A stretch of DNA of 64,000 bases. It comes from Fragilariopsis cylindrus CCMP1102. Lineage: Eukaryota; Bacillariophyta; Bacillariophyceae; Bacillariales; Bacillariaceae. Below the pieces are notes generated by a model that ran no database searches, was not told the origin of the DNA, and saw only the letters and a program-made list of their open reading frames with translations. The translations under genes and the position numbers were made by a program. Positions 21,430 through 34,147 of the stretch are shown piece after piece (the stretch's first letter is position 1; each line of letters begins with the position of its first letter). Where the stretch lies: positions 186,001 to 250,000 of the forward strand of contig FMBT01000300.1 of assembly GCA_900095095.1 (NCBI GenBank). Direction: 5' to 3'.

Positions 21430-22619
21430 CTAATAAGCCATATGCTTCTTAACATCAGCAGGATTGACTTCGCCATCTTTGAAACGATCAGGGTCTACCG
21501 TTAGAGTTGTGGGGATGGTAAATAAGCTAGACTTTCCAAGTGGACCCTCACAACTTACTTGTCCATTCATTGGAAGAGATCCCCATTTTCCAACAGGTGG
21601 GAGCTTATCTTGCTTCATTAATTCCAATAATTCAATCATAGTTTCCTTACTCAAACATTCGTAATAGTCGTCATTGATTTGTACCATAGGTGCGTTGGCA
21701 CATGCACCTAAGCATTCCACTTCTAGTAGGGTAAAAAGTCCATCCTTGGTCGTTCCTCCATTCTTAATTCCCAAATGGCCCTGAATAGTTTGCATAATTT
21801 CTTCACTACCACAAATCATACAAGGAGTTGTTCCACAAACTTGCATAAAGTATTTACCAACGGGTGTTCGATTGAACATAGTATAAAAGGATGCAACCTC
21901 GTAAACACGAACGGGAGCAACATGGCAGATTTGTGCTACCTTGTCCATAGCGGCAAGGGGTAACCAACCACCATTTTGACGTTGAGCTAAATCCAATAAT
22001 GGGATCATAGCAGCCTGACGGTAATTATCAGGATATTTTTGTAATACTCGATTGGCACGCTCATAGTTCTCATCGGTGAAATCGAAGAAGGTGGTTTCGT
22101 TATTCTCTGGACTTTCTAAATGCTGTAAAATTATTTTAGTATTTTTTATACATTATAATATAATCATATAATAAATATTATGGGCCCGTAAATAAAATCA
22201 CAATTCAAAATTATCGATCGATCATCATCGTCATTATTATTGACAGTCGTAAATTAAAAATAGAATATGTCATTTTCGTGTAAGGAAATAAAATAAAAAA
22301 GATGGAAACAGAAAGCAATTCAATCATGACATGAGAATATGGTACGTGTTGTAAATAAATAAATAACTTTTTAAGTATTCCGAATCCAAACTTTCGTTCG
22401 TCATATATGAAAATATTCCATTCCTATATTCAACTGGTTTTTTTTGTTATTCGAATAATGGAAGGAGGCATACATAAGATAAATATATTACACGATTCGA
22501 TGATTCTTTCCATAACTTACAAACGACTTGGCTGCACCAAAAAAACGAACCGATTGGTTTTGTTTTAATAGTCGATTCACAGCCAACTTGGCAAATTGAG
22601 TTGATTTATTTGAAAGCAT
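21430..22619 (-). CDS. NDUFV2: NADH:ubiquinone oxidoreductase 24-kDa subunit (complex I)
   Basis: Two exons: 22521-22619 and 21430-22122, joined in phase 0 across a 398-base GT-AG intron; 263 residues. Exon 1 encodes a basic, hydrophobic 33-residue leader (MLSNKSTQFAKLAVNRLLKQ...) typical of a mitochondrial presequence. The mature part has the thioredoxin-like [2Fe-2S] fold with its four cysteines in CGTTPC and ECLGACANAP. The subunit sits in the matrix arm next to the 51-kDa flavoprotein. All diagnostic residues are present and the length is normal. Confidence 0.95.
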
Positions 22620-23334
22620 ATCTATTGGTTTTGTTTTGTGTATTGATTTTGTTGTTTTGATGTTGATGTTTACCTCTAGCTAGGCCGATTGCATTTCCAT
22701 TGACTAACTTACTAGTACCTCAATCAAAACCCAATTAACTTTCTGTCGTCGTCATGTTGTACAGAGTGATGTGTTCTTGCGAATGTTGAAAAAAGTAACC
22801 TTTTCGGGGGAGGGGTGGTAGCTGTGTATATCCGGGGAACATATACTTCTGGACCCTAACCCTAACTTTGATTTGCTCCAGATTTAACATACCGTTTTTC
22901 AGGGGTTTATTTATTACCCCTGCCGTTTGTCTCATCTGGCTCAACAAATGGTGATTCATAACGCGACCAGAGTGCGTCATATTGAGAACACCATTCAAAT
23001 CAAATCACGCGCCTAAAAAATCCCATCACAAAATTAGCCATCATTTTTTTTTTAATTTTTTTTTTCCCTTCACTCACTCACACATACATACATCTGTCAA
23101 ACAACGAAGGCACACAAACGACACACAAGAGTGTAACGAGTGACTTCCTTACGAACGACTCATTCAAAACACACCCTTAAACGAAAAAACAAAACAAAAC
23201 ACAACACACCGCAAAACAACACAACACAACAGGTTCTTACAGAAGAAGAAGAAGAAGAAACGATATAACGTACGCAGAGACAAGCAATCATTTAAATATA
23301 TCGCCTACCTGAACATAATAAATAAGAAAACGCC
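22620..23334. other. Divergent spacer between complex I and G6PDH genes
   Basis: Promoter space for two divergent genes. It includes an island at 22790-22990 that differs in composition from its surroundings, with two CCCTAA units at about 22854-22865 and a small perfect hairpin (CAGGGG / CCCCTG, 22900-22922). A-rich CAAAAC-type repeats at about 23186-23230 and a GAA repeat at about 23241 precede the G6PDH start. Confidence 0.5.
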
Positions 23335-25124
23335 ATGGTCTCCTCAGCCTTAGATTCTCTTCAGAATTTCTCGTTTCGTAAAGATTCTGATGAAATCCTC
23401 CCTGATCCAGATTCTGTTCATGTTGCTGTTTCTAAAGAAGATTGGCATGATGAAGTTCTTTCGATTGTTGTCGTTGGTGCGAGTGGAGATTTGGCAAAGA
23501 AAAAGACATATCCAAGTCTACTAAAACTATACGAAGAAAATCTCCTACCAAAGGAACTTACCATTTATGGTTACGCAAGGAGTTCGAAGACTCATGAGGG
23601 ACTTCGTCAACATTTATATCCTCATTTAATCAAAACAGGAACGTCTGAACATATTGTTAATAGTTTCTTGGAACGATGCTTTTATTATTCTGGCAAGACG
23701 TAAGTTGGAATCAATTATTTACCGGATGGTGTAGCAATTAGATAAGATGTGAACGTTCCATCGTCTCCTAACCCATCACAATTCTTCTTCCTACTTAAAA
23801 AAATAATAGATACGGAGATGAATCGGCCTATACAAGCATGATTGGTGATCTCGCCAAATTCGAGTCAACGTCTGAAAGTACGGTTGCAAATCGTCTGTTC
23901 TATCTAGCTGTACCTCCAAATGTATTTGGAGAATCTGGAATGGTTATTAAGAAAATTGGTATGGCAACAACGGGTTGGACTAGACTTGTTATTGAAAAAC
24001 CATTTGGACATGATTTAGATTCTTGCAACGAGTTACTAAAAACATTATCAGATGATTTTGACGAAGAATGCCTATATAGAATCGATCATTATCTCGGAAA
24101 GGAAGTAGTCCAAAATATGATTCTATTTCGTTTTTCGAACCCTATATGGGAACCAATCTGGAATAGAAAATCTATCGAGTCTGTTACAATCACCTTCAAG
24201 GAAAACATCGATACAAATGGGCGTGGAGGGTACTTTGATAAGTAAGTTTCAATAAATTGTTCTTCTGATTTTAACCACCCGTGAAAATCTTTTCATCTAT
24301 ACCGTTCTGTCTCTCACGCATACACACTCTCTCTCTCTCTCTCTTTCCCCTATTCTGTGTACGATAGATTTGGTATCATTCGAGATATCCTTCAGAATCA
24401 TTTACTACAAGTGCTGACATTATTTGCAATGGAACCACCAGAAAACGATGATGCGGACTCAATTCGAGATGCTAAGGTAGAAGTTTTAAAGAATATGGAA
24501 ATCATTAGTCTTGATGATTGTTTGTTGGGACAGTACGATGGGTATTCCGATGATTCAACAATTGAAAACAAAGATACAAACTGCCCTACGTATGCCGCCT
24601 TGCGATGCTGGATTCATACTCCTCGCTGGGAAGGTGTTCCTTTTATTTTACAGGCCGGGAAAGCTCTTGACGAGAAGTTGTGTGAAGTTCGAGCGACATT
24701 CAAACCCGCAAAAACTTTGGCATCAGTTCAGTCAGTTTCTAAAAAAATTGAACCTTCAGAATTGGTATTAAGACTACAACCAAACCCAGCCATTGAGCTC
24801 CATAATAATACCAAGATCCCAGGTCTATCTACCTCGCCTATGAAAAGTAAAATGACAATGAGTTATGAAGATATCCCCGACTTGTCCAACCCTGATGCGT
24901 ACACTCGACTATTACTCTCCGTTATGAGGGGCGACCAAGGCTCTTTCGTTCGAGACGATGAACTACGCCGATCATGGGAAATTTTCACTCCTTTGCTTCA
25001 TGCTATAGACGATACTGGTGTACGGCCACTACCATATAAGCCAACATCCAAGGGACCTGAGGAAAGAGTAAAATGGATGGAAAAGATGTCTAAAGCGACT
25101 TCACCACTTCAATCTTCACTCTAA
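23335..25124 (+). CDS. G6PD: Glucose-6-phosphate 1-dehydrogenase
   Basis: Three exons: 23335-23699, 23810-24241 and 24368-25124, all GT-AG with phase-2 joins; 517 residues, normal for the eukaryotic enzyme. It has the NADP-binding motif VVVGASGDLAKKKTYPSLL, EKPFGHDLDSC, the active-site signature RIDHYLGKEVVQN and YFDKFGIIRDILQNHLLQ spanning the second splice junction. It carries out the first step of the oxidative pentose phosphate pathway, making NADPH. No signal or transit peptide is visible at the chosen start (GCCATGG context), so it should be cytosolic. A CT repeat (about 24327-24345) lies in the second intron. Confidence 0.96.
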
Positions 25125-25500
25125 CGAACCAGCTTATCGTCACATAACGCCAACTACATATATCTACAATCTAGAATTCAAGCATATATAACACTTTATA
25201 TATACATTTTTAGAAGTCCTTATATCAATAGCTACAATAGTAATGTACACTTTGATTAAATAATTATTCTTTAAGGCTCAATTATTCCTATCAATCGTAG
25301 ATAATTCTACCCAAATACACGTACCCCTTAGCTTCTTTAGCACAATTGAACACACTTGATGCCTATAATATGAATCACTAATCACCCTTGCAAAGAAAGA
25401 AAACTAGAATTATAAACCATTGCCTTCCTATAATTTGCGAAAGATATATCATAACCTATTGACCTAGCTAGTTTCCTAGATCCAGCTTTTCCAGTAATGC
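25125..25500. other. Convergent 3' spacer
   Basis: AT-rich sequence between the ends of G6PDH (+) and the TPR gene (-). No feature seen. Confidence 0.5.
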
Positions 25501-27188
25501 CTAAGACAGCTGATGATTGAATCGTTTCTTTTCCATTGTTCTATTGAGAGTCTTTACTGTTTCGGGGTGCTCTGGTCCAAGCGATAACTCATAAATTTCC
25601 AGAGCAAACCGATTCTCTTCAAGAGCCTTATCGAATTCTCCCATTCTACGCAGGATAATTGCAATCTTACTATGCAAATCTGCGGAATCTGGGTGGTAAC
25701 CCTGTAAGAATTCGATCGCTGCTCGATACTCTGAAATAGCTTGCGAAAATAATTTATCTTTCCTAAAACTATCTCCTGCAACCTCACGAGAAATACTATC
25801 ATCAAGAGCAGCCTTATATGAATTATAATCATCAGGGTCATCCATCTCATGGAAAATCTCTGAAATCGCTGTATCTGTCCATTTTCGATATTTGTGATTC
25901 TTTGCTAAAACACGATAAAAGATACGCAACGCTCTTGAGAAGGCCACTAGGGCTTCGTCACATTCTTCGATCTTAACAAGTGATTGACCGACCTAAACGA
26001 TGACGATGAAAAAGAGCGATAGTAAAAGTAAGTTGATTAAGTCGACGAAATAAATATATATATAGTCACATCATTATCTACAACTCTATGGCACGTACCC
26101 AGTAGTATGTTTTCCCCGTATCCTCGTGATATTTTCCCAGTAAACCCTCAAATATGAACAAAGCCTTTCTATACTCCCCCAATGCCTGATAGCAATTTTA
26201 TTTCAGTACACCATTCAAAACGAAACAAAAAATTGTATAACAAAGAGAAGTAAAATCATCAGTCAGCGGAAAGAAAAGAAGAAGAAATAAAGATAAATAG
26301 CTATTTTTTCCAATTACTACGAATACAGTACTGTGCGACAGATTCAATTCTAACTTCATGTCTGCATGTCGTCCGATAGATTTATCTGATCTCTACTTAC
26401 ACTGTGTGAATCTTGAAACTTCCAGCACAATCGATGGCCCTCTTCAAAGCATCGTCTAGCTTCGTCTAACTTATTTCGTTGCGCTTCCATTTTTCGTTTT
26501 TCTTCCTCACTTTTTGCCAACTGGTTCTTATCAGTAGATGATACTTTTGTCGTCGCTATAACGTGCTCTCTTTGAACAAACACCATCGAATTTTCTTGTG
26601 AACGTGATATTTTTCGTTCTCCTTTTGGAGTTATCAGTGGGGAGGGTATAACTTTCGAGAGATCTCCTTGATGATCTGATAAATTGAATACTAAGTCACG
26701 TACACTGACTTTTGGTCGCATCTCTAGAACGGGATTCGATATGAGCAGGGTTAATTTCGAGGATAATGCCCTTTCAAATTGTTTACTACTCTTATTCCTT
26801 CGTATCATTCGGCGTGGTGGTGGTGATCCATTCTTCGCTGTTGCTATTTTTGTCATCGAGGCATTTAATTGATCGTCATATATTTTATTGCTATCTTGTG
26901 ATTGTGCCGATTCATTATCACGCTGTAGTATCTCCCCATCCGTATCGTTATTGCTGTTATTCGATGTCGGATTTCCCGTAGACAGTTCACTGCTAGCATT
27001 TCTACTTCTTTCCCCGTTGATAGATCTTTCCTTTTCCTTAATGGCTTCGATTTCGGCTCTAATTTTATTCATCTTCATTTGCGATTCCTGTTGTCCTTCA
27101 ACATGCGTTGTTGTTTCTGCCTATCTGCCTTGATAGCAATACGACCAGCCTTTGAGGCAGCTCGAATTTCTGATGGCTTTGCATTCAT
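25501..27188 (-). CDS. Kinesin-light-chain-like TPR protein
   Basis: At least three exons: 25501-25992, 26099-26185 and 26401 upward. The C-terminal part is a TPR array, with helical pairs such as DEALVAFSRALRIF, FSQAISEYRAAIEFL, ADLHSKIAIILRRMGEFDKA and YELSLGPEHPETVKTLNRTM, close to the kinesin-light-chain TPR type. The N-terminal half is charged, Ser/Asn-rich and coiled-coil-like. The frame breaks once near 27078 at an AAA run, where one base seems missing. The 5' end is unsure: I use the in-frame ATG at 27186-27188, but a GT-flanked upstream exon from an ATG at 27344-27346 is possible although its phase does not match. Probably a protein-interaction scaffold; no partner visible. Confidence 0.7.
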
Positions 27189-27346
27189 CGTCGTGACACC
27201 TTTGTTAACCTGCCAACGTTATCATTCAGAAGGACAGGTAAGGCATCTACACTGTTTACTTGAGTGAACAAAATACATTACTAGTACAGTATATATATGA
27301 TATACCTATTTTCAAGGAAAGACATCGCTGCATCATCCTTAGCCAT

Positions 27347-28272
27347 AAGAATTATCTCAGATTATACGGTACTGGTATCATCTGAAAAGTTTCAAGTTTG
27401 ACTGACAACAATAGTATTTAAATATTGAATGTTACATTGAAGCGCGAATGTATCATATGTAAATTTGAGCTATCATTCGCGTCAATTTAATTATTATTGA
27501 TTATTGTTGTGATTTTGATAGGGGAAAAACACTACATACAGTATTATATAAAGCTAGAAACAAAAAAAACATCTTAGCAAAATGACCCAAAATTATATTA
27601 ACAAATATACGACTACTAAACCCATTATATTACTATACTGTAATACATAATATTATTATAATGTATATTACTATATATTTAAGTTAGGCAACAAGTTAAA
27701 GAGGTTCAATGTTTCTGTGGCAAGATCTGCATAATTTCTTCTGATTTCAGATACTTTTCCATTAATTATTACCGGTATGCTCATTCCTATTCAAAATGCT
27801 ACAAGTTCTGTAGGAGGGTAGATCATAAATCATATACTAAGAAATAATAGAAGAATACATTTATTTCAATTAAGAAATCACGGTATTCAATACCAACACT
27901 TATTCCAATACAACTTTTTTAGTAAAAGAGCTCACCCATCATCTCTTTGAAAATGAATCCCATGGTTGACAAATACTTGCACTATTAAGGTGTAAAGTAT
28001 TGTTAAAAGTATACAATAACTTCCACACCTATCTAAAATAATCTAGAGTCAATCAAATTCCAATGTTTTGGCTAGATTTTTCTCACACTACATACGTAGC
28101 AACTATACTGCAGTAATTGTTATTCAACAACTACAACGGTACAAGCAAAACAGGAGCAGTGCAACACAACAGCAGGCGCTGCTGCATTAGACTATGCAAA
28201 TTTCATTGCTACCAACTTGTTATTACAAAAATAAGAATCCATCCAATAATTGCGATCTATTTTTTCATAGAA
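27347..28272. other. Gene-free, AT-rich stretch
   Basis: Over 900 bases of AT-rich sequence with no credible coding frame, RNA gene or repeat family that I can see. Confidence 0.5.
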
Positions 28273-31200
28273 CTAGATTAAATTTGATTCTTCAGGTTGT
28301 CCATCTTCCATTGCCACGGCAATAACATCCTCTGCTGTCGATGCCGCTAAACTTCGTCGCTCTTCTTGACGTGATCGAATGCGCTGGATCAATGATGAGC
28401 CTCCAAGAAACGACGAATTTGATATCGGTACTGCTGCTGGTGGTCGACCTTCAGTGGTAGGAGTACCCAAATTATCCACACGATCCACGATCAATGTACC
28501 AGGTGCACAAAGCTGAAGATCTTGCCCCGTGGCAAATTCTTGACAAGTCGCTTCTGGAATTGGTTTATATTTGAGTCTTCAGAAGTGCAGAAACTTCTGC
28601 TGTTGGGGGTTGAGGCGGGTGAGAAGCCAATGCAGCCAAATAAGCTTGACATTCGTCGTCTAGTTCATTAGTGGATGGAAAATCACCAATTTCAATTTTT
28701 ACTCTCCGAAGAGTGTCAGCTTTGTCACATGGACTTCCTTCATTCATAGATCTCAAAGTGGATTGTATTGCGTTGGCCTCCATGACCAAGACAGCAGCAG
28801 ATAGTGCGCCCCCAGCGAACCTTAAGAATAAAAACAAATCAAAGCACAAATGTTTTGATGAGGATATGATAGTAAAATTAAAGTCAGTACTACAGTGTCT
28901 AGGCCACTCTTTTTTTAATTCTTACCTCGCAAATCGTACAGTTCGAGCGGCAGCAGTGCCAGCCCGACTCAAGGCTTTTAAATTAAAATAAATAAAAGCA
29001 CAAATGTTTTGATGAGGATTATGATGGTAAAATTACAATCAGTACTGTAGTGTCTTGTCCATTCTTTCTTAAATTCTTACCTGTTGCGCTCCTAGCACCA
29101 GCAGCTCCAGCTCCAGCTGCAGCGGTGGTCCCTATATAGTATAATTAGTATAAAAAGAGAAAACGAATAATGAGTTTCATGATATATATTTTTGTAGTGG
29201 CATAAGGCATACAAAATGGACCTTTCTTCTTCTCTCACCTGTTACACTAGCACCTGCCGCTGCACTAGCACCTGCTGCGACACTTCCACCGACCACAGTT
29301 ACTTCAGTTGCGGCGGCACCAGCGACGACCGCTGACGCTGCACCCACTTCTGCTCCAGCTAAACCACCAAGAGTAATCGATCGACCTAAATTAGAGCCCG
29401 CTATGACGGCGGTCTTATTTTTTTGTAGTGAATCCTTCATTTGGGTTTGGATGGAAGTTTCATCTACCTCGTAAACTTGGGGTCGAATGTGATCTCGTAA
29501 CATCGCATCTCGGAGTGTGCTAGTTACTCTCAAAATCGATAAGGACATACCATGTAGAGCGATGATTCGATCCGATAATTTTCTTGGCTCCGAAAAGTAA
29601 TTCATTGCTTCGGTCCCAGTCTGAACAGTTGAAGCCGAACCACCAAAGAACAAACTCGCAATTAGCAAAGGCGGACCAGCCGGTGTGAGAATAGATGCAG
29701 CAGCAGCGATACCTAAGATAGGGAGAGAGGTAGAGATAATAATGCCGTGAGTGGATATATCGTATTATCGAAATAGTAGAGATAGACAGAGAATCGAATC
29801 ATTCACGAAAAGAAGAATAGAATCACCAAACTATATGATGTGCTGCTGTTGTTCCATTTACCTAACACTCCCGAAAGGACTCCAACAGAACTACTGGCCA
29901 GGCCGATCTTATTCTGTTGTTCCTTCTGATCCTCGAGACACTCGGCAATTTTATCAACAAATTGCGTCGAGTATTGAAGTAGTAGTATGCATCGGTCATA
30001 ACAATCAATCATATAATCGATGCGCTCGGCTCGCAGAGTGGCATCTGGAGCAGATACGCAACCCACAATAAAATCTAGTTCAAATAGCCGCTCACAATGG
30101 AGACAGAGGGTGATACCTTCTTTTCGGAAACTCGCAGAGGAATGCGAAGAACAGCTTGGTGAAGCACAAATGAGACAAGGATGAGTATTAGCTTTCGTTC
30201 GTTGGTCGATGAGTTTTTGAATACGCGGAAGCGCGATAGGCTTGACACTTTTGATCGATGCTGAATTAGAGGAAGAAGTGGAACTAGTCTGACTACCACT
30301 AATGCCGCTATTCATGATACCGCGATCAGCAGGTCTATTATTATTGGAACTTTGTCTGTCACCAAATATACTCGAAGAAACAGAACTGTTAAGAAGGCCT
30401 CGGATTCTTGGAAAGCTTGTTGATGAAGTAGGAGCGGGAGATGCTACTGTCGTCGTTGTCGTTGTCGTTGTCGTCATATTTGTAGCAGCGGAAGCCGTCA
30501 ATGCCAAACTCGCGTTCGTTCTGTTAATCAAATCCCTGCTACTCGCCACAACGGAAGGCTGAGCTACTCCTGGTTGAGGTATACTCTGTATCGTGCTCCA
30601 CAAATTCCTCATTCTAGGAAAGCTCGCGGAAGAGTCGGGGCCATTGGTTTGGGAAGGAGGAAGATGTGATGCGACAGCCGCAGCGGCCTCTATCGGCATA
30701 GCAGTAGTGATAGAAACCGGCGTTGTAGTTTCGGCGGATGGATTCTCGCCGCCAGGTATCGAAGTTGGGTCAATTTTTGTACGATCAAAGTACGTGGTAG
30801 ATGGAATCACTTCCGGTGGTGTCGTTGTCTCGATAGTTGTTGAAGTGGGAGCGGTTTGTTGCGATGCAGAGTTTTCAACAGCGGTGGCTAAATCCGTTCG
30901 GCCATTATTTGTTGTTATAAGCGGCTGACTAATGTTTTCGATGCTGTCATCGTTATCCATTCTTCCATTTGATGCGTTAACAGTGCCTGCGGGAACCGAC
31001 GATGATGAATTGTTGAAAAAATTATTAATCCTGGGAAACCGGATCGCTAAATCAGTCTCATTTGTTGTTGTTGTTGCTGTTGTTGACGGCGGCAGCTGAT
31101 TATTGTTTCCGCCATTGTCGTTGTTGCCTGCGGACACCGACGACGTAGAATAGTTGAAAAAATTATGAAGCCTAGGAAATTTTTCCTGCACATCAAAGTC

Positions 31201-31881
31201 GTTGGTAGCTGTATTAGTCGAATCCATTAGTCTTTGAATTCTAGGAAAATGAGACTGTGATTCGGATCCACCGTTCGTTATCATACAGTGAGTGCACATA
31301 TCATAATCAATCTTATCACTGTGAATTCCAATCTCGTGACACTGGATTTCTAAATTAAGACGTCGCATTTTCTCTAGTGCCTGATAGGCTACGTTTAATT
31401 TGTTGGCAATCTCTGTCGGGCAACAGTAGAGTGTGGGGCTCTGCGATGTGAACAGAATTGCAAGACTCCTGCTACTACTACTATTTGTGGTGGTATCCTT
31501 ACCGGAAGCTTGACCGCCGTTCTTCAAAAGTTGTATCTCAAAAATTCCATCGGTCTTTCGGTAGCCAAGTACGACGCCGATACCATACATCGTGTTTACC
31601 TTTTCCCCTACCATTTTATGACCGTCCTCCGCCGTTACATCGGAGTGTTTACTTGTATTATTATTAGTTCGTCCCTCCTCATCGACCACCGATACTATTG
31701 AAGCTGTAACCTCATCATCTTCTTGACTGCCCAATTGATCATCGGTCAGCGTTCCTATTTTCATCGCCGCTTCATCTTCGTGGGTATTATGGGTATTGTC
31801 ACGATCATGATTATCATTATCATTATCATTATCATTGATATTATTATTATCTTCGTGATTATTGCTATTGTTGTTATCCAT
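28273..31881 (-). CDS. Unknown protein with six FPRI-type motifs, Cys pairs and membrane segments
   Basis: Five exons: 29862-31881, 29239-29712, 29081-29131, 28926-28974 and 28273-28820, all GT-AG with matching phases. The start is the ATG at 31879-31881. Total about 1050 residues. Residues 1-90 are Asn/Asp/Ser-rich; about 95-155 form a beta-type module (YGIGVVLGYRKTDGIFEIQL). Six short motifs FPR[ILM] or LPRI followed by a hydrophobic residue lie at residues 212, 235, 282, 421, 490 and 551 in disordered Thr/Ser-rich linkers. Cys pairs at about 196/199, 569/572 and 593/596 may bind zinc. A hydrophobic segment spans the exon 1-2 junction (VGVLSGVLGIAAAASIL) and Gly/Ala-rich segments follow. 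One frame break lies near 28570. I do not recognise the family; a membrane-anchored scaffold is only an inference. Confidence 0.75.
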
Positions 31882-33430
31882 TTTCTCTTTTCTTCCTTGC
31901 AGATACCGTAGTGACACGTAGACACAATGGAAGTGCCGATTTCTATCTTGTGCTATTAGATAGACTTCTTGTGTTAGTTGTTAGTTGTTCGCTTGTCGAA
32001 GAGTTCTCGTTTGACGATTTTCGGATCTCTTTTGAGGTATGAGATTGTAATGTAGTAGCTTAAAAGTAATCTTCGGCATCGATCGTGATGCACACAGCCA
32101 CGATTTTTTTTGAGCGCGTTTTTCACAAAAAAACGAAGATTTTTGTTCAAATAAATAGTATGCGACCTCTTCGAGTCGTGGAGAGCGAAAAGGTAAATTC
32201 TGATTGTTTATGGTCCCGGCACTTTATGTGTTCTAAAATGAAAAAGATGCATCTCCTTGTTCTCCTGTTGAAATTCTTCCAGGGGAACTATCTCAAAGGA
32301 AAGACCCTATTGAATATCTGCAGGGAATCAAGATGTGACAAGTTTTTTTCTCTCCTGACTTCTCTCACAGAGATAGGTACTGAGGTTTGAAGCAAAGATA
32401 TACTACTATTATTACATAGTTCCCAAATCCTTGCCTTGCACACACACTACAACCACTCAGCATCATCAATCACACAAAGAATTTACCTTTTACCTGACTT
32501 TTTGTTTTTCAGCTAAGGACTTATAGTTGTTTGGCCACACAGCCAATTCCGAGGTCAATGGATGAAGGAAATAGTGTTCTGCTAGGAGATGTAGCTTTTT
32601 GTCTCTCTCTCTCTCTCTCTGCCACCAATTTAAGTTGCTGCATGTAAAACTCTCTCTCTCGTTCTATCCAAGCGGCTAAAGTAGCTGTTAAGGAAGTGTA
32701 AGCTGTTGTTATCACATTACTTTGTCAGTGTATTAGATAGATACAGTAACAGCACCCACACTAAATGAATGTGCTTCTAACAATTACTACTACTACATCA
32801 TCATCATTCTTCCTCCGTGCACAGGAAATTAAAAAAATAAAATGAGATTTTGAAAGTTTTTGACTCACTCTCCACCCTTTTTTGGTGTGAAAATTCCCCA
32901 CTATAGGACGCATGCAGTTACCAGTACACGGAGGAAGTATACATAAAAGCAAAGTCCTTCCTCCTCTAATCAACTTACTACATGCCCAATATGTGCAGTC
33001 TATCCCTCATACAATTCCTTCATCAATGTAATCTCTATAAAGAATACAGGGACATACCCTGACCAGTGCAGCAAGGTACTACTAATACTGCTACTACTGG
33101 TACTGGCACACATAATGAACTTAGCTGCTCAGCTGGAGGCTCCAATTCTTTTTGGTTCTACTACTCGTATGACAAAAAATAGGCACGAATGAATGAATGC
33201 TTTTTAGCGAGCGCACAAATACTGTAAAACAAGAGTAACGAAGACACGATTCAAAAATAAAACAAGTTTTCAAGTGAAGGATAATTAATTATTGTAACCG
33301 CCTTACCACAGTATTCAGCATACACAGGTTTCCGTCCCGTAGCGTATGATCGTGTTAATAAAACCAAACGAAATATGAAGTGATTTATATTCTTCTCACA
33401 AATACATTCTTTAGTATCACACAACTCACA
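31882..33430. other. Gene-free stretch with a CT microsatellite
   Basis: About 1.5 kb with no convincing gene. Frames at 32085-32390 and 32761-32973 look random. A CT dinucleotide run lies at about 32600-32620, with further CTCTCT at about 32651. Confidence 0.45.
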
Positions 33431-34003
33431 ATGAGCACTACTGTTAATACTTGCTCGGGGACTGTATCATTCCATCCGGAGGTACTAGTTTATAGGACTC
33501 TTCATCGACGGGACTGTAGCGCTATCGAAATGCGCAAGACATATCATACAATGGAAGAGTTGAAGCAGATGAAAAGATCATGTAGGCAGCTTGCCAAAGA
33601 AGAAATCGACCAGGCGTACCTCCGTGGCCTCGAAGGGAGAACACCATCAGGTTTGCTCAAGAAACGGACGATTAAAAAAAATGCACGACAAGCCGTCTTC
33701 CTTGAGCAATTTCGTCAAATGGAGCTGGGAATAAATGATCCTATAAGAATTGCAGATGCGTATTTCGAGGTTACAGAATTGTCACAAGTGACGGCAGAAA
33801 TGTTTGGCTGGCACGACGAAAAAGAAGCAAGGGATCTCAACAAAAACCTAACAATAATGACAGGTAATGACGGCGAACGTCGTAGGTCAATTATTTTATC
33901 TCGAAACAATAGTTTGTCTAGAAGAAGTATGATGAACTTACTAGCATACAGCTCCAGGAAAATACTAATATGGGAAAGGAGTGTGAAAATGATAGAATGT
34001 TAA
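33431..34003 (+). CDS. Small conserved-looking hypothetical protein
   Basis: 190 residues from the ATG at 33431; codons upstream stay open but lack an ATG. The layout is TVSFHPEVLVYRTLHRRDCS, then YHTMEELKQMKRSCRQLAKE, a RGLEGRTPSG motif, a basic helix with ARQAVFLEQFRQ, then a region with TAEMFGWHDEKEARDLN, and a Ser/Arg-rich tail. I recall similar unnamed proteins in diatoms (an N-terminal V-F motif, a Y-EL-K helix, RGLE, then an AV--Q-QM helix), but I know no function. It appears cytosolic or nuclear and helical, with no membrane segment. Confidence 0.65.
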   Translation: MSTTVNTCSGTVSFHPEVLVYRTLHRRDCSAIEMRKTYHTMEELKQMKRSCRQLAKEEIDQAYLRGLEGRTPSGLLKKRTIKKNARQAVFLEQFRQMELGINDPIRIADAYFEVTELSQVTAEMFGWHDEKEARDLNKNLTIMTGNDGERRRSIILSRNNSLSRRSMMNLLAYSSRKILIWERSVKMIEC

Positions 34004-34147
34004 ATAGAAAATGTTAGAATGTAAAATAAATTAAAAAAGAATCTAGTAATCGTATTTTTATAAATATAACACTGTATATGTATTTAATTAATAGCAAACC
34101 AAACGGATTGCATATGTATAAATATGATGGAACATGAACCCATCGCT

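Noticed and set aside
22853-22866. CCCTAACCCTAA as an interstitial telomere
   Set aside because: Only two units; too short to call.
22735-22998. An 87-residue minus-strand frame between the complex I and G6PDH genes
   Set aside because: No recognisable domain, it overlaps a hairpin and telomere-like units, and it lies in promoter space for two well-supported genes.
32085-32390. A 101-residue plus-strand frame
   Set aside because: No motif, AT-rich composition, no start context, and no splice partners.
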